64,000 bases of DNA from Bacillota bacterium (lineage in GTDB: Bacteria; Bacillota; Limnochordia; Limnochordales; DUMU01): the NCBI GenBank assembly GCA_012839805.1, contig DUMU01000007.1:1-64000 (forward strand), in the 5' to 3' direction. The notes beneath the pieces were generated by a model that saw only the letters and a program-made list of their open reading frames with translations, was not told where the DNA came from and ran no database searches. A program made the translations under genes and the position numbers. Below are positions 34,405 through 47,326 of this stretch, piece after piece. How positions within the stretch are numbered: the stretch's first letter is position 1; every line of letters begins with the position of its first letter.

Positions 34405-34734
34405 ATGGTTAAAGGCTACCTGCATGTGGGTGGTGACGTCTTGGTACCGCTCCATCGGGTCATCGCGATCCTGGAAGCGGCGTGCCGGCGTAGCGCGCGG
34501 GAGACGGAACTGTTTTTCCGCCGGGCGGAGCAGGAGGGGAGGCTAGAGGTGATCGACCCCGAAAAGATAGGGGCGTACGTGATTACGGACGAGTGCATTT
34601 ATGCCTCGCCGGTTAGTCCTTTTACGTTGAAGGCTCGCGCGGGGAACAGCGCTTCCGACGAACCCCCGCTGGCACAGCCCTCTGGCCCCGGCGGTTTCGG
34701 ATCCGCCGGCCCGGCATGCCCGGCAACGGATTGA
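34405..34734 (+). CDS. remB: extracellular matrix regulator RemB (YaaB, DUF370)
   Basis: The first 70 residues (MVKGYLHVGGDVLVPLHRVI, then EVIDPEKIGAYVITDECIYASPVS) are the DUF370/RemB fold that in Bacillus influences matrix genes. An unconserved Pro/Gly-rich tail of about 35 residues follows, giving 109 residues. It lies between recF and gyrB as in Bacillus. The stop codon overlaps the -35 of the gyrB promoter. Confidence 0.9.
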   Translation: MVKGYLHVGGDVLVPLHRVIAILEAACRRSARETELFFRRAEQEGRLEVIDPEKIGAYVITDECIYASPVSPFTLKARAGNSASDEPPLAQPSGPGGFGSAGPACPATD

Positions 34735-34759
34735 CGGGCGGTCGGGCCGAGGGTACAAT
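34731..34759 (+). promoter_or_regulatory. sigma-A promoter of gyrB-gyrA
   Basis: TTGACG (34731-34736) and TACAAT (34754-34759) are 17 bases apart, each one mismatch from consensus, about 80 bases before gyrB. The -35 overlaps the stop of remB. Confidence 0.85.
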
Positions 34760-34824
34760 AGAACCGGTGCCGACGAGCCGGCGCCGCGCCGCCCGTGCAC
34801 GCCGTATCCCGCGGAGAAGTGTAG

Positions 34825-36816
<1,992 letters not shown>

Positions 36817-36851
36817 TGGCAGGCTGAGCGGGGGCGAGAAGGGAGAAGGAC

Positions 36852-39299
36852 ATGGCCGAAGAGGCAAGACCCGAAGGACGGATCCTGTCTACCGACGTCG
36901 AACAGGAGATGCAGCGCTCGTACATCGACTATGCGATGAGCGTGATCGTGGATCGGGCGCTGCCAGACGTGCGGGACGGGCTCAAGCCGGTACAGCGGCG
37001 GATCCTTTTCGTCATGTCGGAGATGGGGCTCGAGCCGGGACGGCCGCACCGCAAGTCGGCCGCCATCGTCGGCGAAGTAATGGGGAAATATCACCCCCAC
37101 GGCGACATGGCGATCTACGACGCCATGGTTCGCATGGCGCAAGATTTCTCCTACCGTTACCCCTTGGTGGATGGGCACGGAAACTTCGGCAGCGTCGATG
37201 GTGATCCCCCGGCAGCCATGCGGTATACCGAAGCGCGCCTTTCGGCCCTGGCCACCCAGCTCCTGGCTGATATTGACGAAGACACGGTGGATTTCATCCC
37301 CAACTACGACAACACCGAAGAGCAGCCGGTCGTGCTCCCCTCCCGCTTCCCCAACCTTCTGGTGAATGGCTCGGCGGGAATAGCGGTGGGGATGGCGACC
37401 AATATCCCCCCCCATAACCTGGGGGAGGTAATCGATGGTCTTGTCCTGCTCATCGATCGACCGGAGGCCACTGTCCAGGACCTGATGCGGGTCATCAAAG
37501 GACCAGATTTCCCCACGGGCGGGTTGATTTTGGGTCGGGACGGGATCAAAGAGGCCTACGAAACGGGGCGGGGACGTATCCGCATGCGGGCAAGGGCGTT
37601 TATCGAACCTATGGAGGGCGGACGCTCCCGCATCGTGGTTACCGAGCTTCCCTATATGGTGAACAAAGCGGCTCTCATCGCCAAGATTGCGGATATGGTT
37701 CACCAGCACGATCTGGAAGGTATTTCCGACCTGCGGGACGAGTCGGACCGGCACGGCATGCGGATCGTGATCGAGCTAAAACGGGATGCGAATGCCAGGG
37801 TCATTCTCAATAACTTGTACAAGCATACGCAACTGGAAGAGACCTTCGGCGCCATCATGCTCGCCCTGGTGGACAACCAGCCCCGCGTACTCAACTTGCG
37901 CGAGCTCTGTCTCCAGTATCTTTCTTTCCAGCGGGAAGTCGTCACGCGCCGGACCCGTCACCGGCTGGCCAAGGCGGAAGAGAGGGCCCATATCCTCGAA
38001 GGCCTGCGGATCGCCCTTGATCATATCGACGAGATCATCACTTTGATCCGCCAAAGCGAAACCGACGAAGAGGCCAAGAACGCATTAATGGAGCGGTTCG
38101 GGCTCAGCGAGAAGCAGGCGGTGGCCATCCTGGACATGATGCTGCGCCGGCTGACCGGCCTGGAACGGGAGAAGATCGAGGCCGAGTATCAGGAACTCCT
38201 GCGCCAGATGGAGGAGTACCGGGCCATTCTGGCCGATCCCATGCGCCGGGACGGGGTGATCAAGGGGGAACTCCTCGCCATCCGGGAAAAGCACGCCGAT
38301 CCCCGTCGCACCGAGATCGTGGCGGTGGCCGAAACGGCGTCGGACTTCAACCCGGAAGATCTCATCCCCGACGAGGAGATCGTGGTAACCGTAACCAATC
38401 AGGGCTACATCAAGCGCCTTCCCATTGGCGCGTATCGTCCCCAGCGGCGGGGCGGGCGCGGGATTGCCGCGATCACCACCCGCCAGGAGGACTTCGTCGA
38501 ACAGCTATTCGTGACTACCACCCATGCCTACGTACTTTTCTTCACCAACCAGGGCCGGGTATACCGGTTGCGGGGGCACGAGATCCCCGAAGCCAGCCGG
38601 CAGGCGCGCGGGATGGCGATCGTCAACCTGCTGCCGCTCGACAAGGGGGAAGTGGTTCAGGCGGCGATACCGATCCGCCATTACGACGACGAGCACTATC
38701 TGTTTATGGCCACCCGGCAGGGAACGGTGAAGAAGACCGTTTTGAGCGAGTTCGACAGTCCCCGGACCGGGCTCATCGGGATTACTCTCGACGAGGGAGA
38801 CGAGGTAGTCAATGTTTCGCTGACCGACGGCGAAGAGCAGGTGATCCTGGTGACCAAACGGGGGCAGGCGATCCGGTTTCACGAACAGGAGACCCGTCCC
38901 ATGGGGCGAATGGCGCGGGGAGTGCGCGGGATCAGCCTGGACGAAGGTGACCTGGTCGTAGATATGGACGTGGTACGACCGGATGCCGATCTGCTGGTGG
39001 TAAGCGAGCGGGGGTTCGGTAAGCGGACACCGCTTTCGGAGTACCGGGTGACCAGCCGGGGTGGCAAGGGGATCCGTACCCTCAACGTGACCGGGAAGAA
39101 CGGTCCGATCGTGGGGGCGCGGGTGGTGACGGAGCCTGACGAAGTGATGATCATCAGTTCCAACGGGGTAATGATCCGGCTGCCGGTGGCGGACATCCCC
39201 CGCCAGGGTCGCAGCACCTTGGGCGTACGCATGATGAAGCTCGACGAAGGCCAGAAGGTGGTTACGCTGGCCCTCATTGCCGCACGAGAGGACGAGTAG
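36852..39299 (+). CDS. gyrA: DNA gyrase subunit A
   Basis: GyrA cuts and rejoins DNA. The 815-residue protein has the catalytic tyrosine in [14 protein letters not shown] (about 122), the quinolone-region sequence [18 protein letters not shown], and the GyrA-box [10 protein letters not shown] in the C-terminal wrapping domain, which supports gyrase over topoisomerase IV. In the quinolone-resistance position the residue after GD is Met rather than the usual Ser or Thr. GGGAGAAGGAC precedes the ATG at 36852. Confidence 0.97.
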   Translation: MAEEARPEGRILSTDVEQEMQRSYIDYAMSVIVDRALPDVRDGLKPVQRRILFVMSEMGLEPGRPHRKSAAIVGEVMGKYHPHGDMAIYDAMVRMAQDFSYRYPLVDGHGNFGSVDGDPPAAMRYTEARLSALATQLLADIDEDTVDFIPNYDNTEEQPVVLPSRFPNLLVNGSAGIAVGMATNIPPHNLGEVIDGLVLLIDRPEATVQDLMRVIKGPDFPTGGLILGRDGIKEAYETGRGRIRMRARAFIEPMEGGRSRIVVTELPYMVNKAALIAKIADMVHQHDLEGISDLRDESDRHGMRIVIELKRDANARVILNNLYKHTQLEETFGAIMLALVDNQPRVLNLRELCLQYLSFQREVVTRRTRHRLAKAEERAHILEGLRIALDHIDEIITLIRQSETDEEAKNALMERFGLSEKQAVAILDMMLRRLTGLEREKIEAEYQELLRQMEEYRAILADPMRRDGVIKGELLAIREKHADPRRTEIVAVAETASDFNPEDLIPDEEIVVTVTNQGYIKRLPIGAYRPQRRGGRGIAAITTRQEDFVEQLFVTTTHAYVLFFTNQGRVYRLRGHEIPEASRQARGMAIVNLLPLDKGEVVQAAIPIRHYDDEHYLFMATRQGTVKKTVLSEFDSPRTGLIGITLDEGDEVVNVSLTDGEEQVILVTKRGQAIRFHEQETRPMGRMARGVRGISLDEGDLVVDMDVVRPDADLLVVSERGFGKRTPLSEYRVTSRGGKGIRTLNVTGKNGPIVGARVVTEPDEVMIISSNGVMIRLPVADIPRQGRSTLGVRMMKLDEGQKVVTLALIAAREDE

Positions 39300-39354
39300 A
39301 TAAGCGGCTGAAAGAGCAGAGGGGCAGCCGGCAGAGGAAGAGGGGGCGTTAACT

Positions 39355-39864
39355 CTGAGCAGCCGGGAGACGATAACGGAACTTGCCGATCGCCTGGGCA
39401 GGGCACTGGCCGAATCAGAGGAAGCCAAGGCCCTGGAAGAGTCCCGGAAGGCGGTGGAGGAACACGCGGCGGCCCGGATCATGTGGGAGGATTTGCGCCG
39501 GCGGGAAGAGGAGTTACTAAGGCGCCAGGCCGCCGGGGAGACGATCAGCGAGGAGGAAGAGAGGCAGTTCGCCGAGCTGGCTCGCCTGGCGAGCTACAAC
39601 CCCTATATTCAAAGACTCCTGCAAGCGGAGTACGCCTTCGCCGCCCTGGTGATGGAAGTTCAACGTCGTATCGGCCAGGCAGCCGGCCTCTCGGCCCCCT
39701 CGCCAGCGGGTAAGACGGGGGCGGAGGATGCCGACGAAGCCCGAGCAGGGGTAGAAGCAGGAGGCAGCGACGGCGAAGGGAAGGAAGCCGCCCGGAGCAG
39801 CCAGGAACGGCCCGACCTGACGGTGGCACGGCCACGGCTCTGGCTGCCGGGCGACCCGGTATAG
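39355..39864 (+). CDS. YlbF/YmcA-family protein with probable CTG start
   Basis: The 169-residue protein has the YlbF-family helical pattern: [20 protein letters not shown], then ILW-type segment [20 protein letters not shown] and [20 protein letters not shown] Gly/Ala/Glu-rich tail follows (about 105-150). The conserved N-terminus begins before the first ATG, GTG or TTG (GTG at 39454), so the start must be upstream; a CTG at 39355 follows GAGGAAGAGGGGG by nine bases. In Bacillus, YlbF (RicF) and YmcA (RicA) partner RicT, whose gene is in this window. It could be another family member. Confidence 0.72.
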   Translation: MSSRETITELADRLGRALAESEEAKALEESRKAVEEHAAARIMWEDLRRREEELLRRQAAGETISEEEERQFAELARLASYNPYIQRLLQAEYAFAALVMEVQRRIGQAAGLSAPSPAGKTGAEDADEARAGVEAGGSDGEGKEAARSSQERPDLTVARPRLWLPGDPV

Positions 39865-39880
39865 AAGGCGGGGAGTGGCA

Positions 39881-41260
39881 ATGGGGACGGGGAAGGTGCC
39901 GGTGGTCCGGGTCGACCAGCTGGGAGATTACGTAGGCGAAGAGGTCGTCATCCAGGGGTGGCTTTATAACAAGCGGTCGAGTGGCAAGATCCGCTTCCTC
40001 GAGGTGCGGGATGGAACCGGGATCGTCCAGGCGGTCTTGATCAAGAATGCGGTAGCACCCGAGGTATTCTCTGCCTATGATTCGCTCACCCAAGAGAGCT
40101 CGGTGATAGTTCAGGGGCAGGTCCGTGCCGATCCCCGGGCGCCGGGCGGCTATGAACTCGGGGTAAGCGGCATCCGCATCGTCCAGGTGGCCGAGGATTA
40201 CCCGATCACTCCCAAGGAGCACGGGATCGAGTTTCTCATGGACCACCGACATCTGTGGCTCCGCTCGCGGCGCCAGCATGCGATCCTGCGGATCCGCAGC
40301 GAAGTGGTGAAGGCGGCCCGGGACTGGCTGGACGACCACGGTTTCATTCTGATTGATGCTCCCATTCTTACTCCGACCGCGGTTGAAGGGACGACCACGC
40401 TCTTCGAGACCCAGTACTTCGATGAGAAGGCTTATCTTACCCAAAGCGGGCAGCTCTACATGGAGGCGGCGGCCATGGCCCATGGCCGGGTGTACTGTTT
40501 CGGTCCCACCTTCCGGGCGGAAAAGTCCAAGACCCGCCGCCACCTGACGGAGTTTTGGATGCTCGAGCCGGAGATGGCCTACGCCGACCTCGAGGAGGAC
40601 ATGCGGGTCCAGGAGGAGCTTGTCTCATATATCGTGCAGCGGGTGCTGGAGAAACGCCGCCGCGAGCTCGAGGTGCTGGAACGGGAGATAAGCAGGCTCG
40701 AAAAGATCTCACCGCCTTTCCCCCGCCTTTCGTACGACGATGCCGTGGAGCTGGTCAATGGAGTCATCAGGGCGCGGCAAGCGGCGGGTGAGGAGGCGGC
40801 GGAGGGTGCTCCGGGGCGCGAGGAGCGCGAACCGGTGGCGGAGTTGCTGGAATGGGGAGACGACCTGGGCGCGCCCCATGAGACGATCATATCGAACCAG
40901 TACGATAAGCCGGTGTTCGTACACCGGTATCCCGTCCAGGCCAAGGCTTTCTACATGAAGCCCGATCCGGAACGGCCGGAGGTGGTGCTGTGCGCCGATC
41001 TCCTCGCTCCCGAAGGTTACGGGGAGATCATCGGTGGCGGCCAGCGCATCGACGATTACGATTTATTACGGCAAAGGCTCATGGAGCACGGCCTGCCAAC
41101 CGAAGCCTACGAGTGGTACCTGGACCTGAGGCGGTATGGAAGCGTCCCCCACGCCGGCTTTGGGCTGGGTATCGAGCGGACCGTGGCCTGGATTTGCGGG
41201 CTCCCTCACGTTCGAGAGGCGGTTCCTTTCCCGCGACTTTTGAACCGCTTGCGGCCTTAA
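39881..41260 (+). CDS. asnS: asparaginyl-tRNA synthetase
   Basis: AsnS charges tRNA-Asn. The 459-residue class IIb enzyme has an N-terminal OB-fold ([20 protein letters not shown]), motif 2 [20 protein letters not shown] and motif 3 [13 protein letters not shown]. The [20 protein letters not shown] form is that of AsnRS rather than AspRS. ATG at 39881 follows GGCGGGGAG by about six bases. A charged insert (about residues 300-330) is present. Confidence 0.94.
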   Translation: MGTGKVPVVRVDQLGDYVGEEVVIQGWLYNKRSSGKIRFLEVRDGTGIVQAVLIKNAVAPEVFSAYDSLTQESSVIVQGQVRADPRAPGGYELGVSGIRIVQVAEDYPITPKEHGIEFLMDHRHLWLRSRRQHAILRIRSEVVKAARDWLDDHGFILIDAPILTPTAVEGTTTLFETQYFDEKAYLTQSGQLYMEAAAMAHGRVYCFGPTFRAEKSKTRRHLTEFWMLEPEMAYADLEEDMRVQEELVSYIVQRVLEKRRRELEVLEREISRLEKISPPFPRLSYDDAVELVNGVIRARQAAGEEAAEGAPGREEREPVAELLEWGDDLGAPHETIISNQYDKPVFVHRYPVQAKAFYMKPDPERPEVVLCADLLAPEGYGEIIGGGQRIDDYDLLRQRLMEHGLPTEAYEWYLDLRRYGSVPHAGFGLGIERTVAWICGLPHVREAVPFPRLLNRLRP

Positions 41261-41296
41261 TGCGGGAGGCGGGCAGCCGGCCTGACGCCTACAGGG

Positions 41297-41560
41297 TCAG
41301 GTCACCCCGAAGAAGATAAGCAGGACCCCTGTGACGACGAGAACGAGCTTGCCGGGGCTGACCTGCCCGGCCAGCCCGAGAAGGCCGAAGGTACTCACCA
41401 GCAGGAGTATCATGGGGCCGACGAGACCCAGGAGGGCGTTCACCTGAAGGGCGGCCCGTACCGCGCCCGCCCGCCACATGAGCAAAGCGCCGGTGAGCTC
41501 GATCAACGACGAGATCAGGCGGAGCGCCACCATCCCGCTGAGGGCGTGTCCTTCGTCCAT
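41297..41560 (-). CDS. yqhV: YqhV-family (DUF2619) small membrane protein
   Basis: The 87-residue protein has three hydrophobic segments (about 8-28, 33-60 and 68-86) and the family sequence RLISSLIELTGALLMW with VNALLGLVGPMILLLVS. YqhV is found next to spoIIIA genes in many spore formers; its function is unknown. ATG at 41560 has AAAGGAG nine bases upstream. It lies on the lagging strand, convergent with asnS. Confidence 0.85.
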   Translation of the reverse strand: MDEGHALSGMVALRLISSLIELTGALLMWRAGAVRAALQVNALLGLVGPMILLLVSTFGLLGLAGQVSPGKLVLVVTGVLLIFFGVT

Positions 41561-41944
41561 TGGCCGTTTCTCCTTTGATGCAGTTGATGCCGGTACGGGT
41601 ACGCAACGTCAGCATCGTCTCCTTCATCACTATGCTCCCCGTGTAGAAAACTGCGTCTGAGAAACTGCGTCTTACCAGCGGCGAGGATGCTTACGTGTGC
41701 TTTTCGCGGGGTGGTAAGCCAACACCTGCCGGGAACGGCGGGGGCAGATGGAAGGAGACGGAGTGCCGGTACCGGCAGGAGTCTGGGTAGGAGGGGAGAA
41801 TGACGAGGGGTAAGCCGGCCGCAGGCAGGCCGCCGGTGTGCGGGAAGCATGGCTGAGCCGAGTCCAGCCGGGCACAGCCGCACCCAGCCGAGCGCAGCTT
41901 TAGCCAAGCCGAGCCGAGCATGAGACGAGAAGGGAGTAAGGGGA
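41561..41944. other. intergenic region between yqhV and the TrpB2 gene
   Basis: This 384-base gap holds no convincing gene. It contains a direct repeat of AAACTGCGTCT (41648-41658 and 41663-41673) and, near 41850-41920, loose tandem copies of a CAGCCG/GAGCCG unit. The ribosome-binding site of the next gene (AGTAAGGGGA) ends it. No T-box or trp leader was recognised. Confidence 0.5.
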
Positions 41945-43393
41945 ATGGTGCGGAGTGTCGGAAGTTCAGCCGGAGTTGGCCAAAACGGAGGAGTCGGGGG
42001 AAACAGCGGAGCCGGGGGAAGCGGAAGGGACGGGAAGTACACCAAGTTTCTCCTAGAAGAGAAAGATCTTCCCCGGGCCTGGTACAACATTCAGGCGGAC
42101 ATGAGTCGCCTGCCCGGGCCGCCGCTCCATCCGGTTACTCGCGAGCCCATGAAGCCGGAGGAATTGGCACGGATCTTCCCGGTCACTTTACTGGAACAGG
42201 AAATGAGCCGGGAGCGTTGGATTCCGATCCCCGAGGAAGTCCTCGACATCTACCGGCTGTGGAGGCCGAGCCCACTTTACCGGGCGCACCGGCTGGAAAA
42301 AGCTCTGGGAACGCCGGCCCATATCTACTACAAGTGGGAGGGCGTGAGCCCCGCGGGGAGCCACAAGCCGAACACCGCGGTGGCCCAGGCGTATTACAAC
42401 AAGCAAGCGGGTATCCGGCGCTTGACCACGGAGACCGGCGCCGGCCAGTGGGGCAGTGCCCTGGCGCTGGCGACGAGCTTCTTCGGCATGGAATGCCGGG
42501 TTTACATGGTTAAGGTGAGTTATGAGCAGAAGCCTTATCGCCGGCTCCTGATGCAGGCATGGGGAGCGGAGGTCATACCCAGCCCGAGCCCGCTGACCGA
42601 GGCGGGACGCCGGATTTTGGCCGAGAATCCGGAGTCACCGGGCAGTTTGGGCGTGGCCATCTCGGAGGCAGTGGAAGAGGCGGCGAGCCGGGCCGACACC
42701 AATTACTCACTGGGCAGCGTCTTGAACCACGTGTTGCTCCACCAGACGGTAATCGGCCTGGAAGCTAAAAAGCAGATGGAACTGGCGGGTGAATACCCGG
42801 ACGTCGTCATCGGTTGTGTTGGCGGGGGAAGCAATTTCGGAGGGCTCGCCTTTCCGTTCCTGGCGGACAAGTTCGCGGGGCGGGAACTACGGGCAGTGGC
42901 AGTAGAGCCATCATCCTGCCCGACCCTGACCAAAGGGCGATTCACCTATGACCTGGCTGACGTGGCCGGGCTTACGCCCATGCTTCAGATGTACACGCTG
43001 GGCCATGACTTCATGCCCCCGGCGATCCACGCGGGTGGATTGCGCTACCACGGCGACTCCCCGCTCATCAGTGTGCTGGTGCGAGACGGGTTGATCGAGG
43101 CCAGGGCAGTCGACCAGCTACCCACGTTCGAGGCGGCGGTTACTTTTGCCCGCACCGAGGGCTTCTTGCCGGCGCCCGAGTCGGCACACGCGATCCGGGC
43201 CGCGATCGATGAGGCCCTGGCGGCCAAGGAGGCCGGGGAAAAACGGGTGATCCTGTTCGGGTTCAGCGGGCACGGGCACTTCGATCTGAGCGCCTACGAG
43301 GCGTACTTCGCCGGTCGCCTGCAGAACTACTCCTATCCCGAAGAGATGATCGCGGCGTCGCTGGCCCGGTTGGAGGCGATGGCCGGCAAGTGA
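41945..43393 (+). CDS. TrpB2-type tryptophan synthase beta chain
   Basis: This 482-residue PLP enzyme is of the TrpB2 class (tryptophan synthase beta-like), found in archaea and deep-branching bacteria. It has [20 protein letters not shown] near the start, the PLP lysine in [17 protein letters not shown] (about 141), and the phosphate-binding [16 protein letters not shown]. It likely joins indole and serine to make tryptophan. There is no trpA or other trp gene nearby. The N-terminal 30 residues are Gly/Ser-rich and not conserved. Confidence 0.88.
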   Translation: MVRSVGSSAGVGQNGGVGGNSGAGGSGRDGKYTKFLLEEKDLPRAWYNIQADMSRLPGPPLHPVTREPMKPEELARIFPVTLLEQEMSRERWIPIPEEVLDIYRLWRPSPLYRAHRLEKALGTPAHIYYKWEGVSPAGSHKPNTAVAQAYYNKQAGIRRLTTETGAGQWGSALALATSFFGMECRVYMVKVSYEQKPYRRLLMQAWGAEVIPSPSPLTEAGRRILAENPESPGSLGVAISEAVEEAASRADTNYSLGSVLNHVLLHQTVIGLEAKKQMELAGEYPDVVIGCVGGGSNFGGLAFPFLADKFAGRELRAVAVEPSSCPTLTKGRFTYDLADVAGLTPMLQMYTLGHDFMPPAIHAGGLRYHGDSPLISVLVRDGLIEARAVDQLPTFEAAVTFARTEGFLPAPESAHAIRAAIDEALAAKEAGEKRVILFGFSGHGHFDLSAYEAYFAGRLQNYSYPEEMIAASLARLEAMAGK

Positions 43394-43526
43394 CGGCTGA
43401 TGGCCGGCAACCGGCCGGTGACGAGTTACACGCGAAAAGTGATATACTCGTGGAAACCGCGAACGAAAAGCGGTAGCGAGACAGGTGTCAGGTGCCAGCT
43501 CGACGGGTGAGGGGAGCATAGGGCGG

Positions 43527-45002
43527 ATGGAGCAGGTGCAGCTGAACTTCGCCGGTACGGAAGCCGGTACGGAGGCCACTTCTAAAGGGGAAACAGGAGC
43601 GGCTGAAAGGTCTTGGGCAGCCGGAAGGGCCGGAGCAGGGAGGACGCCGGCCGGCTTCTATACGCCCCTGGTCGAAAAGGACCCCGAGGTGGCCGAGGCC
43701 ATCCGGCAAGAAGCGTACCGGCAGCACCGGAAACTGGAGATGATCGCCTCCGAAAACCACGTGAGCCGGGCGGTGCTGGAGGCGCTGGGGTCGGTTCTGA
43801 CCAACAAATACGCCGAAGGTTACCCCGGACGCCGCTATTACGGCGGCTGTGAATACGTGGATGTGGTGGAAAGGCTGGCTATCGAGCGGGCCAAGCGCCT
43901 TTTCCATGCCGCGCACGCCAACGTGCAGCCACATTCGGGGGCCCAGGCAAACGCTGCGGTCTACTTCGCCGCGCTGGATCCTGGCGATGTGGTTCTGGGC
44001 ATGAACCTGTCGCACGGGGGGCATTTGACTCACGGTTCACCCGTCAACTTGTCGGGCAAATGGTTCCGGTTCGCTCACTACGGGGTTAACCGGGAGACGG
44101 AACGGATCGATTACGATGAGGTGCGGCGGATCGCCCGGGAGACGAAGCCGCGCCTCATCGTCGCCGGGGCGAGTGCGTATCCCCGGGTAATCGACTTTGC
44201 CATCTTCCGGGAGATTGCCGATGAGGTGGGCGCGTACCTGATGGTCGACATGGCCCATATCGCCGGTTTGGTGGCGGTCGGGCTCCACCCCTCACCGGTG
44301 CCTTACGCGCATTTTGTGACTACGACGACCCACAAGACGTTGCGCGGGCCTCGGGGTGGTATGATCCTCGTCGGCAGCGAGAGCGACGGCAGCAGTGGCG
44401 GGAGCGCCGGCTTAAGCGGCGGCAGGAACGGCGTCAGGGGCGGTGGTAAGGATGGCGGCGATGCTCCGGACTGGGGAGCGAAAATAGACAAGGCCGTCTT
44501 CCCGGGAACACAAGGCGGGCCGCTCATGCATGTGATTGCGGCCAAGGCCGTGGCTTTGGGCGAGGCGTTGCAGCCGGAGTTTCGCCGCTACCAGGAGCAG
44601 GTGGTGGCCAATGCCAAGGCTTTGGCCGAGGCCCTGCTCGCCCGTGGTTTCCGCCTGGTCTCCGGCGGAACGGACAACCACCTAATCCTGGTCGACGTCA
44701 AGGCTAAGGGCATGACCGGCAAGTGGGCGGAGACCCGGCTGGACGAGATCGGGATCACGGCCAACAAGAATACCATTCCCTTCGATACCGAAAAGCCGAC
44801 CGTAGCCAGCGGTATTCGCCTGGGCACGCCGGCCCTCACCACGCGGGGCATGGGCGAGGACGAGATGAGGGAGATAGCCGAGATCATCGCCCTCGCCCTC
44901 GACCCCCGGGCCGATGCGAAGATGCTGGAAGAGGCCCGGGGGAGGGTCGCGGCCCTGGTGGAGCAGTTCCCGCTCTATACCGAGTTGTGGGCCGGCGCAT
45001 GA
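43527..45002 (+). CDS. glyA: serine hydroxymethyltransferase with Gly/Ser-rich insert
   Basis: GlyA interconverts serine and glycine with tetrahydrofolate. The 491-residue protein has [34 protein letters not shown] and the PLP lysine in [14 protein letters not shown] (about 270). It is about 75 residues longer than usual: a low-complexity N-terminal extension of some 45 residues and a Gly/Ser insert at about 283-314, right after the PLP loop and before [20 protein letters not shown] at 43527 is preceded by GGGGAG. It supplies glycine for the gcv system elsewhere in the window. Confidence 0.94.
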   Translation: MEQVQLNFAGTEAGTEATSKGETGAAERSWAAGRAGAGRTPAGFYTPLVEKDPEVAEAIRQEAYRQHRKLEMIASENHVSRAVLEALGSVLTNKYAEGYPGRRYYGGCEYVDVVERLAIERAKRLFHAAHANVQPHSGAQANAAVYFAALDPGDVVLGMNLSHGGHLTHGSPVNLSGKWFRFAHYGVNRETERIDYDEVRRIARETKPRLIVAGASAYPRVIDFAIFREIADEVGAYLMVDMAHIAGLVAVGLHPSPVPYAHFVTTTTHKTLRGPRGGMILVGSESDGSSGGSAGLSGGRNGVRGGGKDGGDAPDWGAKIDKAVFPGTQGGPLMHVIAAKAVALGEALQPEFRRYQEQVVANAKALAEALLARGFRLVSGGTDNHLILVDVKAKGMTGKWAETRLDEIGITANKNTIPFDTEKPTVASGIRLGTPALTTRGMGEDEMREIAEIIALALDPRADAKMLEEARGRVAALVEQFPLYTELWAGA

Positions 45003-45029
45003 TAACATTCCGGTGCGCACCGGGAGGCA

Positions 45030-46322
45030 TCAGCCCTGGCGAATCAGGGATTCGATCTTTGGCTTGATCGCCTCCGCAGCCTGTCGCGGCGGCGTCGTCC
45101 CATCGAAAACCTTCCGGTAAGCGTTGCGAATCGTTTCCTGAACCGGTCCCCAGTTCAACGGGTAGGGCATCATGCGGGTGACTCCCTTGGCCAGCGGTTC
45201 AAGGAAGACCTGAATATTCCAGCGCGCCTTCTCCTGCCTCAGGGTGTCATAAGCCACCTGGGCCACCGAAGGGATGCCCCAACCCCACCGGTTCATCGCC
45301 CGCTGGCATTCGGGATCACCGGCGAGGAAAGCGGCCAGCGCCACCGCCTCCTTCGCATGGGCGCTGTTGCGGTGAACCGCCAGGTAGTATGCCTCCAAAG
45401 CCACCGCCTCGGTCTTGCGACGGGGGAAAGGCGCAGCATCTTGAGGGAGCCTTTGTTCGCGCAAGCCGTCGAGCGACCAGGCTCCTTCGGCGTACATGGC
45501 TGCCTTTCCCTGGTTGAAGAGCGTCCACGGCGTCACCCACAGCACCGGTTCGGGCGGTGTAACGCGGTGCCGGTTACTCAGATCCGCGAGCCACTGGATG
45601 GCTTCCACCGCCGGCGTTTCGTTCAGCAAGAAGCGGCGCTCGTCGGCACTGAAGAGATCGCCGCCGTTTCGCCATATCCATGTCATCCAGTCGCGGATCA
45701 CGACTTCATACCAGACAAAACCCCATTGTTCCGGCTCACCATCGCCGTTCCTGTCCACGGTGAGCGCCTGGGCCTTGCGCACGAAATCATCCCAGCCGTC
45801 GGCGGCGGAAGGTGGCGCAACCCCGGCCGCGTCGAACTGGTCCGGATGATACATGATCGACGCCGGCCCGCCGGTGATGGGCAAGCCGTAGAGCCTACCC
45901 TCGAAGCGACCGTACTTGACGAAATCAGGGAAAAACCGGGCCAGATATGCGGGGTCGAGCTCCTGATCGAGAGGGAGGAAAAAGCCGGCCCGGGCGAACT
46001 CGGCAAACTGGAAACTCCACAGGAAAACGAGATCCGGGGGCTGGCCGGCGGCGGTCAGCGTCTGCAGTTTCTGGTTGATCCAACCGCCCCCGGAGAAGGT
46101 CAGCTGTACTTTGACGCCGGGATGACTCTCCTCGAAGCGCCGGAACTGTGGCTCCAACGTCTCCCTGACCTGCTGCTCCTCACCATACCCGATAAGGACC
46201 TGCAGCATAAGGGGAGCCGCCGGCCGTGCGGCCTGAACCGAAAGTATTGCCATAAAGCAGGCCGTGATGGCCAAAAACTCGAAACCAAGCACGAACGCCA
46301 ACCGCTTTATCTGCATTTGCAC
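45030..46322 (-). CDS. ABC transporter sugar-binding protein, orphan
   Basis: The 430-residue protein has an N-terminal signal (about residues 1-32, ending VQAARPAAP) and a family-1 extracellular solute-binding fold: FEESHPGVKVQLTFSGGG, QTLTAAGQPPDLVFLWSFQF and ITGGPASIMYHPDQFDAAG. The EWGFVWYE-like region and MNRWGWGIPSV are typical of maltose/glycerol-3-phosphate-type binding proteins. No permease or ATPase gene adjoins it. GTG at 46322 has GGCGG before it; an ATG two codons in is also possible. A lipobox-like ITAC is inside the hydrophobic segment, so lipidation is uncertain. Confidence 0.85.
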   Translation of the reverse strand: MQMQIKRLAFVLGFEFLAITACFMAILSVQAARPAAPLMLQVLIGYGEEQQVRETLEPQFRRFEESHPGVKVQLTFSGGGWINQKLQTLTAAGQPPDLVFLWSFQFAEFARAGFFLPLDQELDPAYLARFFPDFVKYGRFEGRLYGLPITGGPASIMYHPDQFDAAGVAPPSAADGWDDFVRKAQALTVDRNGDGEPEQWGFVWYEVVIRDWMTWIWRNGGDLFSADERRFLLNETPAVEAIQWLADLSNRHRVTPPEPVLWVTPWTLFNQGKAAMYAEGAWSLDGLREQRLPQDAAPFPRRKTEAVALEAYYLAVHRNSAHAKEAVALAAFLAGDPECQRAMNRWGWGIPSVAQVAYDTLRQEKARWNIQVFLEPLAKGVTRMMPYPLNWGPVQETIRNAYRKVFDGTTPPRQAAEAIKPKIESLIRQG

Positions 46323-46578
46323 TACACCGCCTTTCCATGGTACGGGGGCTAGCTAGAGTGGGCGACACCGGGGTAGCGCCTTCGGGTGACATGTTCCGCA
46401 ACACGTGCTTGCCCCGGCAGTTCATTCCGGGCTCTCTTTTCTTCTCCAAGCCCGTCGCTCCTTCCGTGAATCTCTGATCTGACTTCTCTGACTTCTGCCT
46501 TTGGCTGTCAAAAAGGAGGGGGTGGTCGGGGGATCGAATGGGTGCTCAAACTCAAAAAGGGGCAAGGGAGGGATCGCC

Positions 46579-47304
46579 GTGCTGCCCGTCTCGCAGCAGG
46601 CACGGGCGGCCGTGCCACCGCCTGACGGCGCGGTCATTCTCTTCGCGGGCTACGAGCTCGATCTAAAGGGCTGGCGCCACCGGGATGGCCGGCCGGCGAG
46701 CTGGACGGTGGAGGGCGGGGTGATGACGGTGGGGAAGGGGGATATCGTCAGCTGCGAGGAGTTCACCGATGCCTATTTGCACGTGGAGTTCCGGGTGCCC
46801 GATCAGCCCCACGTCCGCAGACAGCACCGGGGAAACAGCGGCATATATCTGCAAGGGCGATACGAGATACAGATCCTTGACTCCTACGGGGTGCAACACC
46901 CCGGGAAAACGGACTGCGGTGCCGTATACGGGCAATCGGCTCCCCTGGTGAACCGGTGCCTGCCGCCGCTTTACTGGCAAAGTTTCGATATCATCTTCCG
47001 GGCCGCCCGAACGGACGGAAGCGGCCGGGTGCGCCAGGCCGCCCGCCTCACGGTGCTGCAGAACGGCGGTGTGATCCACAACAACCTGACCCTCCGGGGG
47101 CCGACCCGCGGGGCAATGGATCGGGACGTTGGCCGGCCCGGGCCGCTGTTGCTCCAGGATCACGGAAGCCCCGTCCAGTACCGCAACATCTGGCTGGTAC
47201 ATCTGCCGGCAGTTGCCGAAGATGGCCGGGACGTCGAGACCAGCAAGGACAACGGCCCGGGGTGGCTCCCCCTTCACTTTCCCTGGCTCCGTCGCCGCCG
47301 TTAA
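46579..47304 (+). CDS. DUF1080 (3-keto-disaccharide hydrolase-like) domain protein
   Basis: The 241-residue protein is a DUF1080 beta-sandwich: ILFAGYELDLKGWRHRDGRP, EFTDAYLHVEFRVPD, RGNSGIYLQGRYEIQILDSY and YRNIWLVHLP. Members are concanavalin-like and some act on 3-keto sugars. No signal peptide is seen with the GTG start at 46579, which has AAGGGAGGG six bases upstream; an upstream TTG at 46501 adds an unconserved tail. It is convergent with the LysM gene. Confidence 0.82.
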   Translation: MLPVSQQARAAVPPPDGAVILFAGYELDLKGWRHRDGRPASWTVEGGVMTVGKGDIVSCEEFTDAYLHVEFRVPDQPHVRRQHRGNSGIYLQGRYEIQILDSYGVQHPGKTDCGAVYGQSAPLVNRCLPPLYWQSFDIIFRAARTDGSGRVRQAARLTVLQNGGVIHNNLTLRGPTRGAMDRDVGRPGPLLLQDHGSPVQYRNIWLVHLPAVAEDGRDVETSKDNGPGWLPLHFPWLRRRR

Positions 47305-47326
47305 AAGCGCGAGGACGACAACAGGA

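Noticed and set aside
41561-41944. T-box, trp leader or small gene before the TrpB2 gene
   Set aside because: A GGGGTGGTAAGCC string resembles a T-box only superficially. The antiterminator and specifier features are missing, and short frames lack support.
43394-43526. folate- or ZTP-type riboswitch before glyA
   Set aside because: The leader has a GGCCGG hairpin and a TATACT hexamer but none of the conserved loops I could recognise.
45010-45023. 14-bp palindrome CCGGTGCGCACCGG between glyA and the binding-protein gene
   Set aside because: It has no loop and no U tract, so it cannot form a normal terminator; GC-rich palindromes of this size are not surprising here.
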